The position numbers and the translations under genes were made by a program. This document shows positions 34,057 to 46,873 of a DNA stretch of 64,000 nt, in pieces (the first letter of the stretch is position 1; every line of letters begins with the position of its first letter). The stretch spans positions 1,302,001-1,366,000 of the forward strand of contig KE546973.1 in NCBI GenBank assembly GCA_000442125.1, read 5' to 3'. The notes beneath the pieces are model-generated. The model did not search any database, was not told the origin of the DNA, and was given only the letters and a program-made list of their open reading frames with translations. This DNA comes from Opeltia flavorubescens. Its lineage: Eukaryota; Ascomycota; Lecanoromycetes; Teloschistales; Teloschistaceae.

Positions 34057-35420
34057 TCAGTCCGCTTTCCAGTGTCCAGTTACACCACTGTCGAGGTCTT
34101 CCTTCCCCAGCTTAAGCTCCAATGCGTAGAGAGCCATAGTGCCAGCAACATTAATCCATCTCCATAGGTTGTTTCCCACATCGCCACCTTGGCTAACCCA
34201 CCAGTCACCGTTATCGCCGTTGCTTGTAGATGCAAAGTGCTGCATCAGGAGGCTGGTGTAAACGGCGATGAGGATGCTGGGGCTGAACCAGCTGAGGATA
34301 CCAAGAATCTGGCCAGCACCATCAGTGTCTTCAAGCGAAGGTTCCTGTGATAATGCTCGTGCTCCAGATTCTCGCACGGCGGGAATGATTCGGGTCGATG
34401 CATAAAGAACGAACAGACGATAGGCGAGGGAGATAATAACTGAGGGTGTAATCGTGCTCAAGGCCGCGACGATGAAGTTAAAGGTTGCATGAATAGCTGA
34501 TGGTAGCATTGAAAGAGCTTGAAGAAGCGTCGTGTAGGAGGCCATGATGATAGGAGGGAACGGAGGGAAATCAGCGGCTTCGGATGGAGGCGGTGGTTCA
34601 AGAGGATTTGAGGGTTGATAGTCTGTGAATATCTGATAGATGCATAGGACGATGTAGGCGAATAGAAGGGAGCTTTCGACAGGATTTCCTTTGCCGCTTC
34701 CAATTCCCCAAGCACACAGGAATATGACGCAGGTGATTGCCATTCCAATTAGAGTCGCATCTACATTGCTAATTTCTGGGAATTGAGTGACTCTCCAAAG
34801 GAAATAGAGGGCGCTGGAAATGATCGAAGCCGACATGACGAGTAGCCCAATCTACATGTCGTAAGCTTCAAATGCACATAGGGGGTTTGCAGACATACCA
34901 TCCAGCTGTCACTCCTCCCACTCCTGTTGACCAGCCATCGGGTCACTTGTCCAGCAGCCTGGATAACCAGCAAGCTACAGAAGCCTTCGGATAACTGGAA
35001 GACTGGTGTCGACCATGTCAGGAGCTTGTCCCACGCGCCGACCGTAACCGTCTCGGCAAGTCCGTCAGGGCCAAATATCCACTGGCTTATAGAGGTATCT
35101 TCAGCTCTTTTCCCACTGAAAGTTCGCTCTACCCAGCCCCGGGTATCTGCCGCGTCCACGGAAAACCGATTCAAGGACCAGATGAGGAGTGAAGGAAGGA
35201 TGAGCCATTGCGTCGCGGCGACAAGTTTGACTAGAAGCCAGCGAAATCGGGAAGTGCTCGGTGTTGCCAGCCGAAGGATTGAGTAGAAGAAGTAGAACGA
35301 TGCGATGGACAAGGAGAAGGCTAGACCACAAGCTCTGCCGCCAACATCAAATGCCAGCGGTATGGTGACAATTGTGGTGGTTAGGAAGGCCACAGAGGAA
35401 AGAACTCGCACAAGCCACAT
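34057..35420 (-). CDS. ICE2: ER membrane protein ICE2
   Basis: A 438-aa polytopic membrane protein in two exons: 35420-34899 and 34851-34057, with a 47-bp intron. Many hydrophobic segments are visible, including MWLVRVLSSVAFLTTTIVTI, ATLIGMAITCVIFLCAWGIG and VESSLLFAYIVLCIYQIF. Family landmarks are TPVFQLSEGFCSLLVIQ, YFLWRVTQFPEISN and SWFSPSILIAVYTSLLMQHF. Ice2 in yeast acts in cortical ER structure and inheritance and in lipid-droplet/ER lipid metabolism. The junction reads DSWM-IGLLVMSAS, in phase 0. Confidence 0.88.
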
Positions 35421-36466
35421 TTGGTCGGACGGGGAATCTTTTGTCGAGTTGTTTTATTGTTTAACCATGTTAAGCCTCGTCATGTCTTGAGTCCCTTTTC
35501 CCTGGAATTTTTGTGCTCGCCAGAGTAATCTTGCTGACGACGCTTTGGGGTAATAATTGGCTCTTCTCAAGTAGAAATGCCTACAGCCGTGCTCTTAAAT
35601 TGTGGAATTCCGAAGTGAATATCAACAGCTTTATGGAAAAGCGATGACTCTATGGTGCTCGTTGCCTGCTTTCAACCTCGAGCTCTGGAAATTTCATTGG
35701 TTGCTGTCGCGTGCTGCTTCCCGAGAGCCTAGAGCTGCAGAATGATAACAAAGTTTCAGACAGAGAACTGGCGTCAATTTTTGTAGTGTAGGGGGGAAAA
35801 TAGTGATGTATGATATCACAGAGCGATTGAGAGTCAAAGGATGACTGACGACAAGGATAAAAGCAGGGTAAAGCTGTAAGATTGCACACAATCAAAAGAA
35901 AGCCGGATTTCCAGACGGTCTCACATGCCAGATTGCCTCGATTACAACCTAGGTTTGTTATCATACCCTAATCTCGACAGGAGACCATTTCTGTTTAGGC
36001 AGTCTCGCGGGGCAGATAAATGTTTGCACACCAAAAAGTATCGCGCACCACAACAAGGTCACTCTACCCTTTCAATTCGCCGAGATTTTGATTATATCTA
36101 AGAAATGAAGCATTAGAGGACTCCTGAGTAGAACTAGAAATCTTGTTAAAGGGTTACTTATCAAAAATCTGCTGTTTTCATTAATGTTAGCACGCCCGGA
36201 ATTCTAAAGTGTGCAAACTATTGTTTACCCCGCGAGGCAGTCATTGTGTCGACATATTCACTTTCATTCGATTAGTAAGCAGCTTCGATAATGTTAATAC
36301 TTTGGATTTTCTGCTGTAGGCCTCGACGCATAATGGCATTTATCTTCAATATGAACGCCATATAACGATTGCCATAGTATCAGGTATTATTCGACTCCGG
36401 GCAACACGAAATACAGTCGTACAATCCCAGAACTCAACACTTCCAAGCTAAAGCAAAGTAGTGATC
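35421..36466. other. Intergenic region between ICE2 and the polyketide synthase
   Basis: AT-richer sequence with no recognisable gene. A 104-codon open frame on the minus strand (35650-35964) begins with ATG but shows no signal peptide, domain or family resemblance. This gap marks the 3' border of the PKS locus. Confidence 0.5.
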
Positions 36467-39400
36467 TTAGCTAACACCATTCACCTGAAGAAACCGGCTC
36501 TTATCCACCAAAGCGGACCTCGACGCAATTAACGCTGCTAGATCCCCAAGCGATTTACTTGTCATAAGATCCAGTAACTGGATAGCAGCTGCCGCCTCCC
36601 TGGCAATCCAGTTGCGAAATTCCACTGCAACGAGCGAATCCAGTCCATATGTCACTACTGCTTTGGTCACGTCAATATCGTCCTCTGCGACCATCAGAAG
36701 CGAACACAGCTTTGTCTTCAGTCTGCCGGCAATCATCTCCTGGGCCGCTTGCAGTGAGTCCGCGTTATGTAGCAGCTGCGCCAGAGGTTGAGAAGCTTGA
36801 TTGTCAGGCATGGCCGCTCCATTGATTTCTTCGCCTTGCTGAGCGAGGGCAGCGCGACGCAAGTGTGCAAATTTGGCGTCAGATGCCCAGTACACGTTGG
36901 CCGAGAGATTTGCCCCGGTGAGAGAGAGGCTAGTATATATCTCTGGCATCGAGTGCTGATTATCCATTGCTGCACGTAAGAAAGCAAGGAATTCGAGCTC
37001 TGTCAGGCCCTTGTCGCCGTACGTTGCGTTGATTACAGCTTGGCGCTCTGAACGCTCGGCGGCGTAGCCAGCCTCTGCAACGACACCTAGGTAGAGAGCA
37101 TTTGCTGGAAGATTTTGCGCCTGCCGCCAACGAGCGAAAGCACCGAGGAAAGTACTTGTACCAGCATAGGCACTTTGTCCGCGGGTACCGAAAATGCCTG
37201 CAGCTGAGGCAAGCATGACGAAGAAATCGACGGGTGCTTTACCCAAGGCGTTGTGAAGATTCCAAGCTCCTTGTACTTTGGGTCTCAAAATAGCCCCATA
37301 TTCATCCATTGTCACTTGCTCAAATAACTTATCCTATACTTTGGCATTAGTGGACTGTGCATTAACCATGGGCCGTGAACTCAACATACGTGCAGCACCA
37401 TTGCTCCGTGAATTACTCCCCTTATCGGAGGCATTGACCGTGAATATCCTTCGATTACTTCTTGGACCTGGTTCTCGTTGCTAACGTCGCACTGCTGTAT
37501 TGAAAGGACGACGTCGGTGCCATTGTACTCGTCCATCAACAGTCGTGCACTAGCACTCGCCTGACCGGAGCGGGAGAGTAAGGCAATATATTTTGCGCCT
37601 TGCTGGACAAGCCATCTGGTCATGCTTCTCCCAAGGCCCCCAACACCACCTGTTATGAGGTACGTGGCATCAGGCCGTATCAAAGAATGTCCAGAAACAA
37701 CAGGCATGNCCTGCCATTACGTTAGTGACTATGTGCTTTCCATCTAGCCAATGAAGCTCACCTGTACTTTCTGACCCGGTAACGGTTCGATGACCGTCTT
37801 CCCCATTGTCTTCCCTCTCTGTAGATCACTCAGGGCCGACCCTAAGGCATCGATTGGGTGAACATTGATGGGTGAGATATTCTTCAACGATCCTTCGCTG
37901 AACAGCTTCATCACTTCAGCCAACATGCTTTGTATCAGTGCCGGTTTATCTTGTAGGAGCATCTGCAGATCAACGGATGCGAACATCGTGGACCTGGAGA
38001 ATGTCGCCATGTCCAGTCGGCTGTTTCGGTCAATGTCTGCTTTACCAAGCTCGATGAAACGTCCATAACTCGCAACGCAGTCCCAAGTCACTCTCAAAAG
38101 CTCTCCGCCGAGAGAATTGAGGACTACATCGACGCCTCGTCCATCCGTCATGTCACCTATCTGCTGGGCAAAATGTGAGCTTCGGCTGGAAAAGATGCGA
38201 TCATTGCGTATTCCATAAGTTGCGATCAGGTGCGCCCTTTTCTCTTCACTGCCAACAGTAGCATAGATCTCAGCGCCGATCATCTGGCAGATCATAATGG
38301 CTGCTTGTCCCACTCCGCCTGCTGCAGCATGGATAAGAACGCTTTCGCCTCGCTGAAGTCGCGCGAGCGTGACGAGGGAGTAGTATGCGGTACAGAACAC
38401 CGCTGGAATGGATGCTGCGTCTGTAAAAGACATTCCGTCGGGGATTCGGACGGCATGTAATGCACTGCATTCTAGAACAGTCGAAAATGTCTCTCGTCCA
38501 GACGCACAAACCCGGTCGCCAACAGAGATGCTGGTAACATTTGGCCCCGTTGCTGTAACGATGCCGCTGCAGTCGTGACCAAGATATCCATCCACTTGCC
38601 CTAGGGCCACCACAACATCTTTGAAGTTCACGCCCATTGCACGGATTTCGATCCTGATATAATCTTCCTTCAAGGAGGCAGACGGAGCGATCTTTCGCTC
38701 CTCGAAGAAGAGATCGCTCAGCATGCCGGTGCCATTATGCTTCAACGTCAGCAGCCGGTCAGGTTGTATGAACGGCTGGAGTTCAGGAACAGGCGGACGG
38801 CCGTGCTTGACAATTGTTTTCTCCACTTCTTCGCATTCATGCGCACGTGGCACATACACGACGCCTTCGCGCTCCATGTATTCAAAATCGGTTTCTTCGG
38901 AAAAGGAAGTGCTGCCAGAAAATATCCTCCGGTATATGCGGCCTAGGAGCTTCAACAAACTATCGTCTCCTTCTGTGCTGTATTGCAGCACCGCAACTTT
39001 CGTAGCAGCGTTTTCACATCTCAAGCTTCTTGCCAGGCCAGAAATCATACTTGCGTCAGGACCTCTCGGAGAAGATGCTGCTCCTTCGGTCACCCATATA
39101 ACACCTTTCGCCTGGAAAAGTCGTTTGATCTGCTCCAATCGGGTTTCACTCATCAGGAATGGCATTTTGGGGTCGTCTATGAATATGCATGTTGTCTTGT
39201 TAAGGTCAAGTGCCATCAACTCTTCTATAGAGCGCGTTCTGGCTCCATTGGGGAAGAAGGGTGCAAAGTCTGTGAGAGAGAGCTTGTCATATCGCTCGCT
39301 ATTGCTGGCAAGGAATACGATATCGCCAGGATCTCCGGTTCGCTGCTCCTGTTGCGCGGTTGAAAGCATCACGCTGCCTGGCTGGGTGTCAGCGTACGTT

Positions 39401-42400
39401 TTATCGTCTATATACCAAAAGAATCTGCCTTACTAGTGTGAACTGGGTCGTCCGGGTAATCCTGGAGACAGATGTCGAGGCCGGATAAGCCTGCATTTCG
39501 CAGTACCGCATCCCACTGTGACTCCGAAATCAGCGGTCCATCCCGACGCTCTTCCTCTTGACCTGCACATTGTCAGTGACATCTTTTGTCCGCTGTGACG
39601 TGGACCTACCAAGCCACCATCCTGGGAGTGCGGCGAATGGAAATCTGCGGAGCGAGGATACAGTTTCCTCGATAAGAATCAATCTCCCACCCGGTTTCAG
39701 CAACCTATGCACATTTTCCATCGTTGACTTGAGAAGAGTTGTTGCGTGCAAGACGTGTGCCGCAATAATCACATCGTACCTCTCGCCGTCGAAACCCTGG
39801 CCATACAGCTCCTTCTCGATGTCGAGGATGCGATAGCGGAGGAATGGCGCCCAAGGCTTGAATCTCTCTTTTGCGGCGTCGAAAAAGCCACTGGAAATGT
39901 CGGTATAGTCATACTGCAAGAAGCGCGGTCGCGTGCCTTCATGGCCACCCAACGTTTCTAGAATCGGTAGCGTTGTTCCACCTGTGCCGGCTCCGATCTC
40001 AAGGACCTTCAACGCCGGATTTTGATTGGCGATCAAATCCATGCAAAGACTTACATATTCGAAACATCTTGTGATACGGTCTTGGGAGCTGTAGTAGTCC
40101 TTCAAAAGGTCGCCTTTCAGGAGTAGCGAAAGCGGGTCGATTTCCTCACGAAGAATAGCTGGTAGATTCTCGCCCATCAGACGGGTGAGTTCCCCTCCAG
40201 GGCCGTCCAAGTGTGCCACTTGCTCGAGACAGGCCTCTTTTGTACATGATGAGGATACATCTTGAGCCTGCAATAGGGTTGAGCTAAGATTTCCAAGCTC
40301 GCACTTATGTTCCATCCAGTCGTATAGCTTTAGTAGGTAGTGCTGCTGTTTCCCGACTTGTTCTCTAGGCACCTGAGACAAAGCTTTTTCGAAAAAAACC
40401 AAGGATGCTTGCTCGAGTATGAGCGGCTCTTTCAACAACGTTCTATCCACAACTGATAGGTGTGGTAATAGAGTACGGAGCTGTTCCGCGCTGGTGAATC
40501 CAATATCTGGTTTCCATTCGAGTTTGTAGGAAAGTGTCGACTCTCTCTGCCACACCTGTTCCTCCGAGATTCGTGTCACAGTGAGATCCTCTATTTCGAT
40601 TGCGAATGACGACTTCCCACAGATGTCACTATCAACAAAAAGGGAAGCGGTCATCTTCTTCGAAGATATCAGATCAGTAGACTGTTGTCCATAGACCCGG
40701 AGTTCGGTCCCTGGCGTTGTTGGAATCTGGCTGGATATTGCAATGCGCTTGATGGAGGAAGGAACATATAAAGCCTTCAGATTCAACTGTGGTCCTAACA
40801 CCGCAGGCCACATAAATTGGAGGCATGTGTCTAGTGTTGCTGGATGAATGACATGCTCAGTCTCTGATTCATATGGCATTGTAACGACGGTGTCCGGGAT
40901 TGTCATTGTGCCTGTGGACGTACGGAGCCCGGCCGACAGATTGTTGATTCCCGTAAAAAGGGGACCGTACTGTATACCTGTCTTGCTTGCCATACCATAN
41001 AGTTCGGAGGGCTTCACATCAAACATACATTTTTCTTTGATCCCAGCCATGATAGCATCTTTGTTAGGCCTCGAATATTCTGTGTCCAGGGCAATCAGTC
41101 CGTGGCAGTGCTCGGTCCATCCTTGATCACCGGTCCAGGATAAAATACGAAACTCGTCCCATTTATCAGAAGAAGATACTGCGCACTCATTGTATGGCCG
41201 CAGAATGACCAATGACTCCACATCGGTATCTGTGTAGACGACCAAAGGCTGGCTTGAATGGATATCCTGCAAAAGATATCGGCCAGCTGTGAGCGATCGG
41301 GACTTTGCATGGAACTTCGCGGCTTCTACAGCCATAGCCACGAAGCCACTCATGGGATACACGATATTGGCTCGTACTCTGTGTTGCTGCAACCAAGGTA
41401 GATCATCAACCCGCAAGATGTTTCTCCAACGAGGCTCCAAGTCGTTAAAGTCCGCGACCGGAACTCCGAGTATATCATTCCTTTTCCCTGGTCGAAAACG
41501 GTACCCTCGGGCAATTCGAGATTCGTGCCAATGGCTCGTGGAATGGTCCCAGTGGTAGGTTCCGAGGTCTGTTATGATCATCGGCTGGCGAGGATCCTTC
41601 GTTGGAAAATTGATGGAGGGGACGTTCAAACGCGAACCTCTCGTGATTAGGTAGGCGGCTGTCTGAAATACACTAGTAACGGCGTCTTCGAACCTGGTCA
41701 GAGACGGCAGATACTCCATCTTAGCTGGTGAGTTGTGGGCGTGAAGAAGAGTCTCTCGAACCGGGCCTTTGAGCGCCGTATGAGGGCCTATCTCGATGAG
41801 AATATCGGGTTGCTTGTTCGATACATCGGTTGGACGGCATAGACTCTCCAGCGCATCTGAGAAGAGTACTGGAGACGTTAGGTTTTTGACCCAGTATTCT
41901 GTTCCAAGGGAAGACCCGTCAACTTCCCGCCCGAGCAGTGATGAATGAAAGGACACGTCGGAGAGCTTCGTCGATCTGATATCTCCAATAGACGAGCGAT
42001 AGTGATCCGCAACGAGCATCATATGATGAGAATGATAGGCGACTTCCGTCTGGAGTTTCCGGCTGAACAGGTGTGCCGCTTTCGCAGCCGTATCTAATCT
42101 ATTGATCTCGGTCTCATCCCCAGACATGGTAAAGCTTTTTGGGCTATTGACGCAAGCTATTACGACGTCGTGAATATCAGAACCTTTGAGAATGGAGTCG
42201 ATTTCCGACCGCTGCCCTCCAATTGCTAGCATTGCGCCTTTGGTGGTCGGATAGTCTTCGAGTAGCTTTGCTGCAGCGGTTCCTCGATGATATGCAAGCA
42301 GCATGCCGGTTTCAAAGTCGATAGCTCGAGAAGCATATGCGGCCGCAATCTCGCCACTGGAATGGCCCACAACGCCTAGAGGCTTGATTTCCCAGCGGTT

Positions 42401-44817
42401 GAAGAGGTTGACCAAAGCCATCTGGACGGCAGTGCAAATTGGCTGGGCAAGGAACGCCTGACCAAGAAGCGATGTTTCTTTACTCTTCGAAAGCTCCTCT
42501 GGACTATGTAAGTAGCGAGCCATTGCTGTGGGTTCAGTCGAACTCACCGACTAAGGACCATGTGCAGCCATGGCTTTTCAAAATGTCCTCCGCGTAGAGT
42601 AGCGATTCTGCGTATACAGGATAGGTGTGCATCAATTCCCGGCCCATTCCATACCTAAGCAGCATTAGTTTTGCTCATCCGATAGACAGTTTTGGCAGCG
42701 TTAAGCATCATACCACTGTGCGCCTTGACCTGTGAAAATGAAGGCGATCCTCGGTTCTCGGGTGCTCCGTACCGGAACGACGTCGTGCTCGTCCAAGGCT
42801 TCATAAGTATCCACCTGCGAAGTTGCACTAATCGCAATACACCATTGAAAAAGTGATCGTCGCTGCAGCGTTAAGGCTAGGCTACTGAAGATACTACGAT
42901 AGATGGTTTCTGGCCTGTGCTTGAGGTAGTGTGTGATAGCTTTCGCCTGGGCCTTGACAGACGCTTCGCTGCTAGCTGATAATATAATCAAACGGCGCGA
43001 TTTTCCCAAATCAGCTTCAGGGGTGATTAGTTTTGCAATTCGCTCTTGATACACAGCGCGTTCAGCCATGACTGCATCATGAGACGAAAAACGCTCGGGC
43101 TTAGGGGCTTGCTCCAAGATGAAATGAGCATTGGAGCCACCGAAGCCAAAATTATTGACTGACACTCGACGTGGTTTTCGTCTGGGCCATAGGATCTGCT
43201 TGGTAGGAACCTTGTAGACAGTCAGTACGTTTGAATATGATCAGTATGTTACTACTCAAATACCTTCATCTGCCACTTATCAAATTGAATCGCGGGGTTC
43301 GGCTTCTGAAAGTCGCAATTGGGCAATATGAACCCCTTCTCAACCATCATGGCTGCTTTTATAATTGATACGACGCCACTTGCGCCTTCCATGTGACCAA
43401 TGTTTGACTTGATAGAACCAACGTAGAGGGGATCTTTGATATCGATACATCGACCGAAGACAGCGCCAAGTGCAGCCGCCTCAATCGGGTCACCAACAGC
43501 AGTGCCTTGTCCGAAAGTTAGCCTGCGCTCTCGATCGATTGGACAGATATCCTACCTGTCCCATGAGATTCAACAAATGCCGTCTCGAGCGGATCGAGAT
43601 GAGCAGAGCGGTAGACAGCTCGCATGAGAGTCTCTTGGGCCCCTGCGCTTGGCATTGTGATCCCAGCTGTCTTACCGTCTTGATTGATGCCACTATTTCT
43701 GATAACGGCACGGATCTTATCGCCGTCTCGGATGGCTGCTGCAAGTGGCTTCAAGATGACACAGCCGACACCTTCGCTGCGTCCGAAACCTGACGTAGCT
43801 CGATCGTCAAAGGACCTCGACTTCCCGCTCTCTGACAGTAGGCTGCGCATATCAGCAAGAGAGAACTGGCAGGATGGTTCCAGGCTGCTTACTTCGACAT
43901 TGAGAAGGAAATGAAATCATCTGGCGTCAGATTGATATGGCAGCCGCCTGATATCGCGATACTTGACTCCCCTGTTCTTAGGCTTTGGCATGCCAGGTGC
44001 ATAGCTGTCAGGCTAGAAGAACATGCCGTGTCCACGGTAAAGCTTGGACCCCTGAAGTCAAATGCATACGATATTCGGTTGGACAATAAGCAATCAGCAC
44101 ATCCAGTTGCGTTGAACATTGGTAGTGTCTCTGGGTCTCGGTATTGTTGAATCGCATATTCCGAGAAGGATCCGGCGGCAAAGACTCCAATATCTCTCCC
44201 GGCTAGTGACTCCAATGCGAGACTTGCTTTGGGATGAATCAGCACAGATCTAGAATAGCTAGTTCAATGGGCTTCGGCGCTTACCATTTTCGATAGCTTC
44301 GTAGGTACATTCAAGGAGGAGTCGCTGCTGCGGATCAATGGCCTAGGGTCCTCGATGTAAATAAAGAAAGTTTCTTAAAAGGCTCGATACGCCGAATCAG
44401 ATGAAAACTCGAGGGACTCACCATGGCCTCCTTATCAGATATACGGAAAAATGAGTTATCGAAGCGAGAAATGTCGTCCTGCAGGAATTGAGCACCCTTG
44501 GGGTTGAACTGGGATGCAATTAGTTGGGTTTGCTAGAGCTGTCTCATCACTCATACACATCCGGGTTTCCCTGGGTTGGGATGATAAAAGGATTCGTTAT
44601 TGAGCCGACTACGTGGCACTTCTGACCACCCGCTCCGACCCTGAGAGCATAATTCCCATAGATCGTCTGGTTTCGATACATCGCCGGGTGTTCTGCAAGC
44701 CATACCAATGATGGCGATTGGTTCTAAGTCGATAAGCGATTCAGATCTATCAAATTTCGATGACGATCCATTTGACAGGTGCCCATTTCCATTGAACATG
44801 CCGGAAGCTGGCGCCAT
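36467..44817 (-). CDS. Highly reducing polyketide synthase (KS-AT-DH-MT-ER-KR-ACP)
   Basis: An iterative type I synthase of about 2564 aa in 13 exons: 44817-44557, 44508-44422, 44342-44285, 44226-43893, 43842-43556, 43505-43264, 43210-42714, 42654-42548, 42498-39610, 39562-39434, 39377-37762, 37710-37390 and 37333-36467. All phases agree and introns are 47-79 bp. Domains and residues: KS with VDTACSSS (Cys near 204), HGTGT near 340 and [13 protein letters not shown] with GHSSGE (Ser near 670); DH with [14 protein letters not shown] (His near 992; consensus Gly is Ala) and [10 protein letters not shown] (Asp near 1180); methyltransferase with [10 protein letters not shown] near 1460; ER with [10 protein letters not shown] near 1980; KR with [11 protein letters not shown] near 2190 and the Tyr of GQSAYAGTS near 2330; ACP with YGLDSL near 2508. 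No thioesterase or reductase domain follows. Bases 37709 and 41000 are unresolved. A reduced, C-methylated polyketide is expected; its structure cannot be predicted. Confidence 0.96.
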
Positions 44818-46079
44818 TTCCCGACAAGAGGCTGTGACAAAGAAGCAATTTTTGTATGAAAGCTACAGCAGAATTTTGCTGTAGGTAGAAAACATGGTTA
44901 CAATGGCTACCAAGACTAGGAAATGAAAGCATGGCATAAGAAAGGGATTTATGCCTTAATTGAACTTGGAAACCGTCTTATGACGCATCTGATCTTCGAT
45001 CTTAAGATATGCGGCCACAGATCTGCTACACCTCAGATCTTTCTAATCATACCTACATACTAGCCTACGCTACAGGTCCGGCCTCCCCCGAGCTTGGCCG
45101 GTCGATACATACATTTGAAAATTGGATTGCAGACGCGCTTAATAGTTCACACCATCAAATGGAGTAAGCCACACGATATGAAAACTCAGACTAGGAAACC
45201 GGTCCAGTAAATGCTTAAAGGAGATGGGATCTGGACACGGAATAGGATGGCCGAGAATGGCCGATAGGATTCCGGCCATGGTGCGTTCTGCATCATCTTC
45301 TAGAGACGGCACTCGAAACATCGAGACGTGACGCCTCTTTCCTCAAAACACGCGTGATATTTGCTTGAATTGATGATTAGACGTGTAAGAATTTGCATTA
45401 GCGTACTGGCGTAAATAGAATTTGGCAAATGCTGAAATGAGCCGTGCAGTAGTCAGGCGATAACCGAGAGTCTACTGATCACAAGGCAAAGACTCTCATA
45501 ATCATCTACAAGAAGGAAATTAGAGGGAAGATGGAGGTGCGGTCAGTCGAAAGTTGAGTCTAGGTTGATGTATATGATGCGCTAGTACTCCTAGCGTACT
45601 ATAAGCGCTGATCCACACCAAAACTTTCGCCTACTGCTAGTGTGCGCATAAAAAATCGAGAACCCTGTTGCACATCTCCACATCTACGGTACTCTAGCGT
45701 ACGAAGTAGCCCATCGATAAGATTAGGAGTACAGTGCAAGCATTCATTACGTTGTCCGTGTATCGACCATTGTAGCATTGACTGACGCATTGAATCACAT
45801 GTTCCCTCTCATGGAACCTAACCGACCTATAGCTGCCTTCACTTGATGGTCCCTGAAGACTGCTCTACTACGAGCTGTACAATGTTTTTGCCACAAATAT
45901 CCTCATCCAACTTAGCTCCTAACGTCTAGGTTGACAGCGCCCGCAACATCATGGGCCCGAAGAGAGTGCGACCTCCTGAAACGATGCTTTTAAAACATTA
46001 CATAAGTCTTCTACCACTCGTTTTTCCCTAATGAATCAAACATTAGTTGCCAGGACAAGGACGTGCAGATGCCATGAAC
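44818..46079. other. Intergenic region between PKS and hydrolase
   Basis: Presumed PKS promoter plus 3' flank of the FSH hydrolase gene. A 60-codon ATG-initiated frame on the minus strand (45139-45321) has no recognisable homology. No regulator or tailoring gene was seen. Confidence 0.5.
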
Positions 46080-46873
46080 CTACCAAACCACTTGATGTCC
46101 CCGTCCATGGTCAAAAATCGTTGCACTTTCTGCGTCGCATAGATTGTAGAGAGCGAGCGCAAGGTCGATGAGAGGGTCCAACGATCCGATGATATGTACT
46201 GTTGGGACGCGCAAGATCTCGCCGTCTACGTCGGAGAGAAACAGGCGACCCTCTTGAACATTGTAAGGTGGCACTCCGCAGAGGAAGATCCCAAGCTTCA
46301 ACATGCTAGGTACACCTCTCTTCTCGCACCTTTTGATATTATCTTCTAGCAACGTCGCTGCAACGCAAGCTCCAAGGGAAAAGCCAAGCACGGCATCGAA
46401 CGGACCCTCCGTGTCCAGAAGCTCATTGAGCTGGTCCAGATCCTCCTGGCTTTCATCTTTGCACCCGAATATTACATCATCCGGGGGAAGAAGATTCCGT
46501 ACCGTGTCTTCTGGCGTGTCTCCAATTTGCGTCAATTCTTGAGAAACGCCCTTGCGCTCTAGGTCGTCGATGGAGAAGCAGGTAGAGAAAGAATAATGCG
46601 GTGGAGGGCCCCAAAACTCTTCATAACCGCGAGGGGGTGGAACCTCGTGCGTTCCCTGGACGAATCGGAATTCGACTCCAGCTTGCTCCAAGTTGTGGAC
46701 AATGGGCACTGAATACAAATTGGCCATTAAATATTTCCTAATCAATCATGGCCGAAACTCACAAATTTGCATGCGAAAGTTCTTTCTCATGTCAGTAACG
46801 TTTGCGAAGACTCTGAATTGTAAAGACCTACCTCTGAGTTAGAAGCTCCTCCGCAGAATGCCAGAATTCTCAT
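46080..46873 (-). CDS. FSH-family serine hydrolase (LovG-like), next to the PKS
   Basis: A 229-aa alpha/beta hydrolase in three exons: 46873-46832, 46781-46763 (a 19-nt microexon) and 46708-46080. Splicing joins MRILAFCGGASNSE, NFRMQI and LPIVHNLEQAGVEF, matching the FSH1 family start (a short first strand, then F/W(Q)-I-x-L). Catalytic residues visible: the nucleophile Ser in GFSLGACVAA, the Asp in SLDPLID and the His in GRGHQVVW. FSH proteins in fungal polyketide loci (the named precedent is LovG) release the chain from an HR-PKS that lacks a thioesterase. Position next to this PKS, on the same strand 1.26 kb upstream, makes that role attractive. It is an inference; housekeeping FSH1 homologues also exist. 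Confidence 0.85.

Noticed and set aside
35650-35964. 104-codon ATG frame on the minus strand between ICE2 and the PKS
   Set aside because: No domain or signal peptide; intergenic base composition.
32334-36466. SDR, lactonase and ICE2 as members of the PKS cluster
   Set aside because: ICE2 is a conserved housekeeping gene lying between; no shared regulatory feature or typical tailoring partner was seen.
45139-45321. 60-codon ATG frame between the PKS and the hydrolase
   Set aside because: No homology recognised and no supporting signals; it could be chance.
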